From Seriola aureovittata (Eukaryota; Chordata; Actinopteri; Carangiformes; Carangidae): a stretch of DNA of 64,000 nucleotides. Below are positions 14,701 to 27,794 of this stretch, one piece after another. The position numbers and the translations under genes were made by a program. The notes below the pieces were generated by a model. It saw nothing but the letters and a program-made list of their open reading frames with translations. It was not told the DNA's origin and searched no databases. The stretch lies in assembly GCF_021018895.1 (NCBI RefSeq), contig NC_079377.1:15423501-15487500 (forward strand), written 5' to 3'. Position 1 is the first letter of the stretch, and every line of letters starts with the position of its first letter.

Positions 14701-15817
14701 ACTGTATCTACAGGCTGCACCCATCATCAGACACTGCGTTTAAGTTCAAATTCCCTTTAAACAGATCCATGCTGCCTAAAGTGGAGGCAGGCCTCGTTCA
14801 GATAGCGGCTGATGAACGCTGGAATTCTTTTGGTCTTATCATGTTGTTGTCACGATCCAGCCGCAGCACGGCAAAGCCTGGGACACACGAGCGAGACGCA
14901 GTGTCGTCTCGAACTCAAAGGTTTGCACTGCGCTGTGAGTCACACTATAAATCAACACTTCCTTCTGCTGTTTTTTCAGCTTGAAGTCACACACAGGTAA
15001 CTCCTGTGAGAGCAAGGGTGTTATTTTTCATATTTAGATGTAGGTTCCTGCTGGAGCATTTAATTCATGTGTTTTTGTGTTGAATATGGGTTGCTTTTAC
15101 GGTTCACAATTCAGTATAAATAGCCCTTTGAAATGTTAATGTGTCATTTAAGTTCTGAGTATGTGCAAGGCCTACTGTATTTAATCAAGGGGAGGCAGCA
15201 TTTTTCCTGCGAGATCTGTTGAGAATATTTTAGTTATCTTGTCAGGGTTATTGGAGACTCTTTGTTGTACAAAGCGCTCTTCAGTATCTTCTTCCTCATT
15301 AGTTTGAATGTTCCAGTGTGTTTCTTGCATACCTAAGTGTTTTCCAATAGTCTTGTTTCTGAAGCTGAAGTATCCATTTTCTTATTTTATGGCTATTTCT
15401 GTTCTATATTTTATAAGGAATGTTACTATAATCACTCGTTCTCGTTGACCACATGAAGAAAACAAAATATTGAATCCACTGGGTGGATACATTTGGCTGG
15501 TGCTTTTTTTTTCATACCCAGAGCCCTGGTGACACAGGCGACAACAGTACGACTGGCTGTCTGTCAAAGTTTCCAGCAGTTGTAGTCTACGGTGAGCGCA
15601 GATCTGGTTGTGATTACTATAACGGAGACAGTAAATCATGACGCAGCATGAGACTAATTTGTGGTGGGAAAAAAAAGACCTGGCCCTTTCTTTATGGAGT
15701 CGCAGTTAACCTCAAAAGACACATTAACATGCGTGAAAGAACGTTTCAATGGCGGAGAATCCACATGGTAAATAGAAAGAGAACTATCTACCATTGTTTA
15801 GTTCTCATGCAATAATA

Positions 15818-15985
15818 TACAGATGGGTGACAAATTAAGGCAAACACCAACATAAGGTGTCTTAGTAAGGAGCTGGGCCACCAGGAGACGTAAGAATGCG
15901 TCCTAGACGTCTCTGAACTCTACTTAAGTGATGGACACTGTTCTTCCAAAAGATATTCTCTCATTTGATGTTCTAATGATGCACG
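15818..15985 (-). mobile_element. Fragment of a second Tc1-like element (transposase 3' end)
   Basis: Read on the minus strand, this segment resembles the C-terminal end of a common fish Tc1-like transposase: the reading ends RRLGRILTSPGGPAPY then stop, followed by the 3' end containing TTAATTTGTCACCC. Only about 170 bp is recognisable and the left limit is blurred. Identification rests on family recall. Confidence 0.6.
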
Positions 15986-16254
15986 AGCTGCACATCCTCA
16001 AGAACAGAGCTACCCGTCACGGCTGTGGTGACTATGTGGGGACAGCATGAATTGCTGTTGGCCTGCACGGTGTGTTTATGTTTTCACCCACAGTTTTCTG
16101 ATGCTGGATGAGATTGTTGGGAGGGAGGACGACATGAGAAAGTTGGAAAAAGGCTCAAGAACACACACCAAACAAAGGGCCTTTGTGCCCTGTATGGAAG
16201 CATTTGCATTTGTTATGTTCCTTCACTTCATTTTTGCAGGTTTTTCCTTTAATT

Positions 16255-16312
16255 TTGTGTGTGTGTGTGTTTGTGTGTGTGTGTACGTGCATGTGTGTGC
16301 GTGCGTGTGCAT
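16255..16312. repeat. Interrupted (TG)n
   Basis: TG repeats with TTTG, TACG, CATG and CG interruptions. Confidence 0.9.
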
Positions 16313-18432
16313 ATGTCATTGCAAAAAGCCCTGACTCATCACTCTATTTAATCTCCTTAATTGTATTACAACCAACAGGAAAAACTGGAAAAACGCAGAA
16401 TGAGTCATGTTTGTTTGTTAGCTCACCTCACCTGTGCATTTAAACAAGAGTCCCTCTGTCTCAGGAGCAGATCTAACAGCATTCAAGTCAGAATTTTCCA
16501 CCCTGGTTGGAGGCCTAGTGAGTCAGCATCAATAAAAATTTTTAGGACCATCATGCCCTCTGTGAGCCAAAATCCTTCACAACAAACAGCAGGCAGATAA
16601 AGTGGGATTGCCTCACATATCATCTTTCTAGGACAGCTTGAATGGTTTATTAGGACACTTAATCCTGGTCTGTTTGTTTTGGAACAAAAATGTTGTTTTG
16701 TTTTTTTTTTGTTTTGTTTTTTTTATGGTAAAACCACAAAATGTTTCACATGGCCCAAAAGAGCATCCTTCCAGTGAGGCTACAGGGGTGTGGGATAACT
16801 AATAGGCATTGTAAAGACTCCTTAATTTTTCAAGTCTCCCATACAACACAAACAATGTTTAGAGAAGTGCTCAGTCTGCCCCTTAATCTTTGGCTGTTGA
16901 GATGTTTTTGTCTCTGCTGCTCTGCTTTTCAGTTTTAACTCCTTTGAATCTACCTCTCTGGGTCAAATGATTCCCTGGCTTCACAGCAGTTCTGTGGTGG
17001 CTCCACTAATGGCGCTGTAATTTTGCATCTCTTTGAAGTTCTCCCCGACCGTTGTGTTACCTGAAGTCTGCGCTTCTCTGAGGTTTTGGGATGGGGCAGG
17101 CTAGCTACCCTCTGCAGCCTAATTAAATGTAATTGCTCCATTTTGTAGTGGTGCCCGTGTGGAGAGGGGAAGCCTTGTAATAAGGGAGATTGCGTGAAGG
17201 GTCCGAGGATCACAGACGCCAAAGAGGAGCCACGAGGAGACGATCGGAGACGCTTCCCCCTCTGTCGCCTCCTCTGTCCTGAGCAGACCTAGTCATTACC
17301 CCCTCCACTCTTCTCGCTCTGGCTCTGTCTCTCCTTTCCAATGTTGCTCTCTCTCTGCCTCCCTTGCCCCTTCATCCTCTCTGTCATCATCACTCTTTCT
17401 TCCATTCACAGTCATCCATGCGCACAGCAAGAGTGTTTTGCACAATATTCCACTCAGAGACATGTTTCATGTGCAGTTCATTTGTTTTTCACCCTGATTC
17501 ATGTTGCTGCTTGAAGATGAATCCAGTGTGTGTACAGGAAGTGTCTGGTATGATCTCTATGGCATTCCCTCAGGTGGCGTCACAGTTGTGGGTGCGAAAG
17601 CTGGAATTCTTGGAATCCTTCAGGCACCTCTGGGACTCCGTAACTGAGTCAGACACCAAATGGGCTGTTTAGCCCCCTGACACTGACTGGTGGAGCGACA
17701 GGAGACACATTCTTTCCGGGAAAGACGAGAGGAAAAAAAGGAAATTACAGAGCAGGAGAGAGACAACATGACACAGAGAAAGAGGGAGCGCCAGCTTGAC
17801 CGTGACCCTGTGGGATGATGGGCTGACAAGGGATGTGTGATGATGTGTGTGCTGTGGGTACAAAGGTGACTTAGATCGAGGGATAAGCGACATTCTCCCT
17901 CTCTGTTGTGTCTTTTTTTTTTTGTGGGGAGGTGCCAGAAAACTTTCCAATAGGGATGATGACATTCCTTCCCGCTGCTTTAGCTCCACATACTTTTCCT
18001 GCATACGGGTGTCCAGCAATTTGCCTCCCTCGTCTTCCTCCTTGTCCTCCTCCTCCACCCGTCTTCTCCGCTCTGTGGTGCCAGTGCGTCTGCCACACAG
18101 CCCGTTAAGACTAATGCGACACAGGCTCCGGCTCACATTTCAGCCTCACATGAGCACCCCCCCCCACTTCATCTCCTCCACCCCATCGTCATCCTCAACC
18201 CCCCACACCCCCATTTCCTCTCTTCCAAGCTGACCATGCCTGGCCCAGGAAGTATACATTTGATCGGAGAGCACAGATCAATAAAAGCGCAGGATCCCAA
18301 AGCCATCATTTGGAGTTTTATGATCCAGGAAAGTGTCCGCTAAATGATTTCTCTGCTTGTTAAAATACTTTTGTGAAGCTGGAAATGGGTGGCAGTAGCC
18401 AAGCTTCTGCTCAGATGGAGAAGGAAGAAAGG

Positions 18433-18568
<136 letters not shown>

Positions 18569-18793
18569 TCTGCTTTCCTGACAGTGAGAGTAGGGGTCTC
18601 TGGAGGACCAATGATAAAAGTTGAGGAGGGAAACATCAAAAGTGCGGTGGGGAACGAGTGTGGTGAGATCGCACACAGCGCCGGGCCTGCTGTCTCTCTC
18701 ATGACCTCCCTGTCATGTGGCTTCCATGAGAACCAAACATCCAGCCACAGTTGTTTCCATACAAAACCAAGCTGCTTTGGTGATCCCAATGCT

Positions 18794-18797
<4 letters not shown>

Positions 18798-18825
<28 letters not shown>
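18798..18825. repeat. (TC)n tract
   Basis: CT repeat of about 12 units. Confidence 0.95.
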
Positions 18826-18829
<4 letters not shown>

Positions 18830-19224
18830 TACCACAAAGCTAATCGTTTGGCTGTTTCTGCACGGCTGCTTTTTTCATCTTATCATGTGTGAAAGTCTCA
18901 GTATCACACACAGTGGCAGATTATATCATTCTCATTTGTTGTAAAACAAAAAAAAAAGGGGAAAAGTGCAAAATTTCACAACTATCTGTGTCACTTCAGT
19001 CACTGCGAGCCAGATTCCCTGTGCTACGTAGGCAAGCCCTCACACTCACAGTCACGTTTCTCTCATACCTTTTCAGGGAAACATAGTTGAAAGATACCCA
19101 AAAAACAACATGCTTCTTCAAAACCTCAGTGTTTTGTACGTGTGCTACTGCGCCATAAATCTGCCAACCTGATCACGCTCCCATTCTAAACAGGGGGCAT
19201 AACCAATTAACGAGGCCCACACAG

Positions 19225-19355
19225 TAATTAGCTGTCTGCGTGTTGAATAACTCCTCACTCCCAGTTCTCATTAGTGGCTTATAGCTGCAGAGGTTCATAA
19301 TTATACCATGAATTGTATATGCGCTTGATTCGTAATTATACCATCTATGTAATTA
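19225..19355. promoter_or_regulatory. Homeodomain-core cluster (four TAATTA)
   Basis: TAATTA at 19225-19230, 19298-19303, 19333-19338 and 19350-19355; two lie in repeated ATAATTATACCAT-like words. Such clusters are typical of developmental enhancers. Conservation cannot be tested here. Confidence 0.3.
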
Positions 19356-21321
19356 TAGATTCATGCTTCCTCTGAAACCTGTTTTGACACATATTTCATG
19401 AACTCTTGTGATCAGAGTTATTGGTGTGTAAATGTTATTGAGTCAGAGATTGCAGTAGATCTTTTGGCAAATATAATTGTTGTCTCCAAACATTGGGTAA
19501 AAACTGTTTTTGGTATTAAAAAGTGGAAACGCTTCAATCTCTTCTCTGTGAGGATGAGACTACCCAGCCCTGAGACAAATCAGAATGGTTCTCGCTTATC
19601 AAGGAGCTAATTTCCTTCACTGATTTTCTATTCTTAGCAAACATGTTACGTTTTTTATTCTTTTTCCAACTTGATACAAATGGAGCTATGAAGAATTTCC
19701 AACATGAAACTACATATTTTCTAATCACGTGTCTAGTGCCTTTTCACTCCACAGTCAAAGTATAGTAGGTGCCCTGGAGTTAATGTAATTGTTTGAAGTG
19801 TAAAGTGTAAAATCAGCATCAGATGGCATTCATTTATGGGCTTATCAAATCCAGATGGAGCCATATTTTACTCAGCATGATTCAAATATCCATCTCTTTG
19901 AGTCTGCTTGCAATTAAACCATTCAGTGAATGTTCAACAGCCTGAGAAAAATCTGGTCTTTTGGAATCAGTGGAACACAAAGGAGGGTGAGCTGTTAACA
20001 ACAGGAAAGACCACCCCTGATTTTGACTGTAAATGATATTATACGTCCGTCAGGGCTCAACGTCCTACATCAAAGCAAAGGAGACAATACAACTGCGACT
20101 GTTTTTTTTCCCCAGTGTGAGAAAATCAGAAGTGTTTTGAGTGCTGTAGAGTTAATCTCTCCTTTGGATACACAACAGTGATGGCATTCCTCTGGAGGTA
20201 CACTGTAAGAAACACAGCCAATCAGGTGAAAAATGGAGGGAGAGTCAGAGGACCAATAAAAAGTGCATTATGGTAAACTCCAGATGTTTGGTGCGATCGA
20301 GAAAAACAAGAAGAGTCCCTGTCAGAAATTGTCCTCGGGCAACATGGGGTTGTAATTTCAACCCCATTAAGATGCATTAGTGTTAATTTGTTTAAAGACA
20401 AGGAGCTGTTGTGTTGTGAGAAGAAGGCCTATTGTGTTGAGAGCGGGGTGTGGACAGTGCCAATTAGATTTATCTGCAAATGTTGGCGAATGAAAACTTC
20501 AATTCTTAATGGATGGAAAATGTTTATGTGCAATTGATTAAAAAAGAAAACTCAGAGTAAACCTACAGATACAATTAATGAAATATGTTGGGTGTTTTGT
20601 GGCTACAGAGAAGAAAGGCGAAGAAATGTGTAAACATTTTGATATAGGAGTGTAAGTAAATGACAGAATGGGGACTGCTTGTGATACAAATCATGTTTGA
20701 ACCACATAATGAGATGGTATCAACACGTTTCTCTGAGATGACATGGCTAATCCTAAAGACAGCAAATCTGTTGTGTATCTTTCTCATGAAGTTCAAAAGG
20801 TAAAGCCAAGGGTTTGAAATCAGCCTTAGAGTCTCTCTTTTAGTTCCTTTCACTTTCAAATATTTACTGTTCCAAAAGTGGACATAATATAAGATTAAAC
20901 AGAAGAGCAGAAATGTGTGAAAATAGGGTAGAGAACTTGCAGTGCAGTTTATGGGCGTTTCTTTAATTTCATCGAAGGGAAAAAGGTAAAAAAAAAAAAA
21001 AAGATGAAAAAGGGGTCATCTGAGACACAGAAAGTTTCTCACAGGGCCCGAGGTGGACCACTGAGCACTGGATAAGCTACACAGGGGTCAAAAGGGCAAC
21101 ATCTAAATGAAAAAAAATAAAATACGCACTGGCCTCTCTCATTAGAGTGCAGTGCACCGTGGGGACTTCCTGGGTTAATAACTGGGATGGGGTTTGCATT
21201 ACTTTGTGTCTCAGCAGCAGGAGAGGAACACAACCCTTTAATACAGCAGCTTCAATTACACCACATCAGGAAAACGATGTCCCCTTAGATCCCATTAACA
21301 AAAATAATACTCAGAAACCAT

Positions 21322-21397
21322 GTTTGTGTGTGTGTGCGTGTGTGTGCGTGTGTGTGCGTGTGTGTGCGTGTGTGTGCGTGTGTGTGTGTTTGTGCAT
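21322..21397. repeat. Higher-order TG repeat, 10-bp unit
   Basis: Five perfect copies of TGTGTGCGTG (21331-21380) within a TG tract, so a 10-bp period sits on the 2-bp one. Confidence 0.95.
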
Positions 21398-21681
21398 GTA
21401 GGAAAAACATTAGTGAATTAAAGTTGGTTTTTTAACCATTAACAATTTGGCTCCTTTGCTCATAGTGCAGCTCCAGAATTCAGAAATTTGTCAGAACTGT
21501 CCTTTAGCCAGCACTGGAAAGACTGATGTGTTTAAAAGCTCTAACAGTGCACCAACATCTGTTAAATTGCTGCCATTGATAATCATCACAACTACCGGCA
21601 AATTGCTGCATCTTATCATGGGCAATTAACAAAATACGGAACTTCTAAAACAGCCTCCGGCTGTCTTTTCTCTTCCTGAAA

Positions 21682-21733
21682 TTCTCTCTCTCTCTCTGTC
21701 TCTCTCTCTCTCCCTCTCTCTCTCTCTCTCTCA
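21682..21733. repeat. Imperfect (TC)n tract
   Basis: CT repeat with single G and C interruptions. Confidence 0.95.
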
Positions 21734-24700
21734 GCTGCTCAGACATATGTGGCCTCATGTCAGGGGATGCCTCTTGTAGTGAATGCCCATTGAAGGAAAC
21801 TATTTTGCCAAATGCCAAAGCCATTGAGTTGCTTCATATCCTGTCAGATAAGCGGCCACAAAGAGCTCTCTTTTTTTTCCCTCCTGCTCCCAAAACGTTC
21901 TTAACATCTCAACATCCTCCTCTCTTCCTCCCCGCTCCCCTCCTACTCCTCTTGTTAGTTGATAAAGAGCGTTGTAATGTCAGGAAGGACACACATTCCT
22001 CACGATGTACTCACAGATCTCTGAGGAACAGGGGTTAGTTTCCTCAAAATGTGTGTGACAGATCAGAGGGAAGGAGAAGAGGAAGAAGGGAAGACGAAGA
22101 GAGACAGAGATGAGAGGAACAGCGAAGAGAGGGACTGAACATGTGGTGAAATGACGGGAGGGAAACTTGAAGCACAAGGCAAACATGAGAAATGTCATAA
22201 CTGAACTGGATTTATGACAAAAATAATAACTCGAAACTTAATAGCACCTGTCATAACTGCAGCTTGAAGTGCTTCAAATTATAAAGAAAACAAATTCACC
22301 TTAGCTCTATCATACATGAGCCACTAATTAGCTTTTTACAAATGAATCAGCTCTTCTCCTCTGTGGAAAAACTGCAGCTCTGAGGGCCCAAACTCTTGGC
22401 ACCCAGCTGAATGTCTCACAGCTCCTGCACAACATCCAAAGTGCACCAAGTTGAAAAATGTCAGTTTATGTGATTGCACCACGGGAGTCAACAGTAGCAA
22501 GTTTGATTGTAAATTACATGCACAGCACAACAAAAAAGCCTCTGTGTCTCCAGTGAGCCAACGTTTCAAAACCTCCCTTGTGGCAATATTTGGACGTCTT
22601 GCAAGTAGAACGCTCAATAAAAAGCAGAGTTGGTACTCAGCCCCAAACCATTAGTAGTGAGCTGAGGCACTCGACGTGGTACACAGGCGTTAATTGCCTT
22701 GTTGCCTGTAACTTTTTTTTTTCAATCCTTTTTTCACGCTGTTGTTTTTGTAAACAAGGTTGTTTGGACAGGACTGTAAACACCTGTGTGCTGGGAAATA
22801 TCGTGTGTGATCAGGACACTTGCTGAAGTCTATCTCAAGCTTCAGGTTTGCTTGTTTACAGACTGTTGATCTGTGTTATCTCACAGAAGCTTGTGGTTTT
22901 TTTGTCCATTCAAAGATCTTTTATCAGTTTATTCTCTTTAATCTTTAAACCACGCTTTGGTTTTTTACTCATCTTACATTCCAAAGCCGGAACTGATCTG
23001 GAAACTGTCTCCAGATGCTCCAGTTGTTGTCACTGACTCTGTTTGTCAAGCAAGAAAACAAGGAAACTGCCCAATAACAATGCCAAATGGCAACATTATG
23101 TCATAGTGCGGCATTAGCGTCACCATTGCTGAGGTCCTTAAAATAACAAGTTAAATAGATTTCACTCCATGTGGATTAAAAATGAGCTTTTAAAAAAAAT
23201 GTCTTTCCATTCCTGCACAAGTAAACCTCAGCTCTTGCTCATTAGATTTACAATCCGTAACCTTTTACAGTCCATAACTGCCTCCAGTTTATTTTCATTT
23301 TATTTGCACATTTTCAATTTGTCAACATGTACTATTTCAATTTAGTCGCCCCGCTGACTCTGCAGAAAAGGCTGCTATATGTAGGACTAGCAAAAACAGT
23401 GTTACATATGAAGCCTTCCCAGTTTGGCTCCTATCAAAATGGCTGAGATTCTTGTGGCTTTGTGATTAAGCTGCTGCAAACCACACAGCCCAGGGAGAGT
23501 AAACCCAACATTTAAACCAAAACCCAGATACAGGCAGCCTGGGCAACAACAGTGGCATATTAGTAATTACCCCAAGACAAAATGTCCGTCATTTGTGTGT
23601 AACCCACATTCAGGCAGTTCGGCTTCTCAGCACATGGGATTAAGTCTGGGAGGCTTGAGGGGGTTTGAGGTAGTATTATGCAGCCATTTGACAGCCCTGA
23701 ATTGTCTGGAGGAATTAAGATGACTTGTCGTAAAACTGGCGCGGGCGATTAATGTTCAGATTTTCAGCTTCACTGTAGTGTTGTCACAACTTTTTTCACA
23801 GTTTCACTCAGAGTTGTTCATTTTTTTTCTTTCTCATTTTCCATTGCTCTCGCTCTCTTATTAATAATCAAATACAGATCACCTGGTAGTTGGACTTCAA
23901 AGCCAGCAGCAATTGGATATCAACAGCACCATCACTTACCAAGTCCCTGTGAATCCCTTTCTGACCAATGGGACCTTGTCTGGAGGGGAAAACAACCCAT
24001 CTGTCCGGCAAATGCTTCCATATGGACACAAAGAGTGGGGCACATTCTTGTGGAAATGAAAGCAGGTCCTTTAATCTAAGAGACATAATCAATAAATGAT
24101 AAGGCCTGTAGCCGCAGGGCAAAGCGGTAGTTTGAAGATAACTTAAGACAAGATTAGTGATGGGACAAAATGAGGTGGTGGGGGGTGAGGTTGAATTAAA
24201 ACATTATGCATGGAGGACTGGAGTTAGTTCCTTGGTAATCATGGGTTCCTATCAGCTCTTTAGATCACTTCCTGCAAGCTTAGCTCAGTCGTATTCAAGT
24301 GATCATTGTTTTATCTGGAAGGAATGCTAATTAGGGTTGTAGAGAAGCCAACTCTTGCCGACATCACCAAAATACACTATGTGGTCAGTTTAAATGAGAC
24401 AATAGATGCCTTCACAACAACTATTATGCAAAGGAGACACTGGAGTACCAATTTGGAATGCAATCCCCATCTAGCAAATATTTACCAGCAGCCAAAGACA
24501 GGGAAAAGAGCCTGAAAGACAGCTAGCATGGTTAATGACTGAGTATAGAGAAGGGCTGAAATGTACATTTCAGTAACAGGGGGTTAGACTGAGGCTTCTG
24601 AGTGCGATTCAAGCCCCTTGGGAATGTGCTGCGTTGGACATTTGATGCGCAAGATAACCAAAGAAGTGGGCATTTTCAATCAACGTGTCAACCCAAATTT

Positions 24701-27700
24701 CAGTAGAGATACAAAAATAAGACCAAGGATGGAGAGAGGTTTTAGGCTTGGCTTTGATTTCATGGTAGTATAGGCTTAAAGACCAGAATTATATTTGAGT
24801 GCCAGGAGAATTTGTTCATCTCTGGAGCTGTTTCTAATGATATGGAATGACCCAGACGGGTGCTACTGGTCTTAAAGTCCCTAAAAATAGAGATGCTTAT
24901 TTGCAATCCCACATTTGGGCCATGCACACAGAGAATGGCAAACTGTGACACCAGGCAAGGAGTCTAATTTTCCCTCTTTTATGGTTATTGCTGAGAATTT
25001 GCTCTAACAAGCCTGGCAGCCTCTGAAATAATAAATATGGAAATATATCCTTTGACTCCTGTATTCTTTTGGTGAAGAACAGCATTGACACTGAATATTG
25101 AGAGCTTATGGCATTCAAATTATGATTAGATATAGAGTACCACAACTGTAAAGAAACTTTTGAATTGTTCCTTTTTTTTCCTTTCCTACAATTTAAAAAA
25201 ATACCCACTTATTCTTCTGTGTGAAGCCTATGGCTTCAGGGTGATGTTTAATGCAACAGTGGAATCTCTTCAACAGATGCATGTGTAGTTTGCAGTTTGT
25301 ACCAGCAGGGGTATTTGTGAATGGATCCTTTCAATGTCACAGTTTATCAAATTAGGGAAAAAGATGTCATGCACGATAAACTTAGTTCTTTGTTTCTGGC
25401 TGTGGCTGACATTGGGTGCTGGAGTGTGTTTGTGTGATTTATACCTTTCTCTTAATGTCAGCTGTGAGAGTGACAGTAATATGATGTTTCCCACCCACAA
25501 AGTAGGAACACACACACAGTCAGCAACCTCAACATGGCTGTTTGCTGCAGCTATAGGGTGTTCCCAATCATTTCCTTTCCCACAACATAGACAATGAGCA
25601 TACTACGCCACTAAGGTTTGGTCCTGTGAGTGGAAGAACCAGGCAGTACATAACGAAATAAATAAGGTTTGAGTCAGGCTGTAATTTGCGGAAATCTTGC
25701 TGTTTGGAATTAATCTATAGACTTTTTATCTTGTCCGCTTGGGACAGGCTTAATAGTAAAAATTAACAGTGAGGAGGTGAAGAGCTGTGCACACATCTGT
25801 AGAGAGAAGTGAACTTGACCACTTTGCTCATTTGCATTCACTGGGTGTTTCCTTTTGTCAGCTCATTTAGGGCTCCTCAGATGTTGGTGTGAACAAATCA
25901 ACATTTAGATAGTGTACTAATGTGCCACTGAGAAGACCCTCTGAAGATAACTACCTTTGATATGACCCCCTGCGACTCACACTGTCCCCAGCTTAGCCCC
26001 ACCAGCAGGGGCAAGACAATCCAATCCATTTGCCCCCAAGGGAGATCAAAGCCCCAGCCTCCTCCTTTTCATTCTATTACCACGGACTCCACCTTTGCAA
26101 AGTCACAAATGAGATTTTGCATCAGCCATTTTCTTTGGTGGGGTTAAAGACAGTGTTTTTGAAAGGAGGAAAAACAAGCAGGGACATTAAAGAGTTTGAT
26201 GATGAAGGAGAAGAAATGGACTGCAGGGGAGAGGGGGGGGGCATGAAAGGAGGTTGCAAGTGCCAAAAAAAAAGCTCTGAATAAGGCCTGATGACTGTTA
26301 ATGGGACAATGGTTTAAGCGCTGGGACCATTACTGTGTCATTGTCTGATAGGATGTTTCCCTGTTGAGTAAAGGTATGCCATTACGCGACATTCGGCACT
26401 TTTGATGCTTGTGCTTAAGCAGAGATATTTGTCCATGTCTCAGGCAGACAGACTCATCTCCTGTTGTGGATGTTTTATGAAATGAACTGAGGGCTCAGAG
26501 ACACCTATTTCCTGCTCCTCATAAAAAGTAGTCTGTCTGCTGTGAGCATACTGGATTAGGCATGGTCACCACCAATGCCTACTCATGCCGTGCACTCATA
26601 CTGGGGTTTGCCAATCATTGGTTAAACTGTCTCTCCTCAGTACTATAAGTTATTTTTCAAAGTATAAGGTTTCTGCGGTCACCTCTATTCAATCAGCTGT
26701 GCTAATTGACTGTGACTCCATAAGCCTGCCATCTTTCAATGTTATATAACTGGATATAACTTTATTTTTTACTGAATAGCGACTCAGTCCATGTTAGTTT
26801 TCCACCAACTCTCTCACTCTGCAATATATTTTTTTGACTTGTTCGAAACTTCGTGAATAATGAGTAAATTATATGTGTGAAGCAGCTTTGCGCAATGTGG
26901 TTGTGGCTGAGGCAGACTTTACATAGCAGCCAGGAGCTCAGCCAGCTCTGGCCTTGGCCCTTGTCCTAGCCCAAGACCCAGGCCGCCAGCAGCGAGCTTC
27001 TGGACCAACCATAATGAAGAGTAGGCATTTTTATCCCCAGCTGTAACTCTGCCCCCCCTCCTGGTGCATCTGTTCGCTCCCTGCTTGTCTGGCTGAGTGG
27101 GCAGACATCGCATATTGGGATATTATTTGTATAAACAATGGGCAGATTGTTTGTTTGCACTGAATTGGTCACAGCTGTGTAAGCACTGGGATATGTTACA
27201 CATGGTGGGACTGGAGAGAGTGAGAGAATCCACCTGAAGGATACAGGTGGTGGGGGATGAAGTGAAGTGCCTACATGGTCCTTGTGCCCCGCCACCACTG
27301 GCTTTGCACATAGAAGCAAGCAGCAAAGGGAAAATAAACATGAGTGCATGAGTTCAGAAGGCAGCAGAGCATAACAAAACACAGGGTATTGTGGTCAGGT
27401 ATCTCTTTCATTCAGTGTTACTGTAACAGGCAGCTTGCTCAACATAATACAACCACTTATTTCTGTTTTAGCCCAACAAACTTACAAACCTTGGGCCTTA
27501 ACAGCTGAAGTCAGAGCAGCGGCGTTTCCTTCATGTGGTAAATGGGGACTCAAACATGGTATGACATCATCAGAGAGAGACCTGAAACCACAGAGGAGGT
27601 GTCAGCTGCAGATGGAAGGAACATGAGGATGGATCAAACCAGTCATCCATGAGCCTCCCCTGGCGAGTGAACCCAGTGTCACAGCACTGTCCCTGGGATA

Positions 27701-27794
27701 ACAGCGAGAGACAGGCTGGGCCTCAAGGTCCCCACTGGGAGAGACCCACACACGGATTAAGTGGAAATGTTTCACAAGGATGATGCTGATATTT

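Larger units (their letters stand above)
5561..18432. other. Non-coding, downstream of dkk1
   Basis: Besides two CA tracts, a TG tract and one Tc1-like fragment, nothing codes. The longest frames (153 aa from 10,640; 148 aa from 14,538) resemble no family I know and lack codon-like pattern. Around 9,420-10,110 and 17,050-18,260 the sequence is richer in G and C than its surroundings. CTTTGAT occurs near 12.56 kb. Confidence 0.55.

Noticed and set aside
14538..14984. 148-codon open frame on the plus strand
   Set aside because: Composition is not protein-like and no motif is recognised. Chance frame.
17669..18233. Overlapping frames on both strands (155 and 128 codons)
   Set aside because: Low-complexity Ser/Pro or Glu/Arg composition from a TCC/GGA-rich stretch; no domain.
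21322..21397. Regularly spaced repeat, CRISPR-like at first sight
   Set aside because: A 10-bp unit without unique spacers in a vertebrate genome; plain microsatellite.
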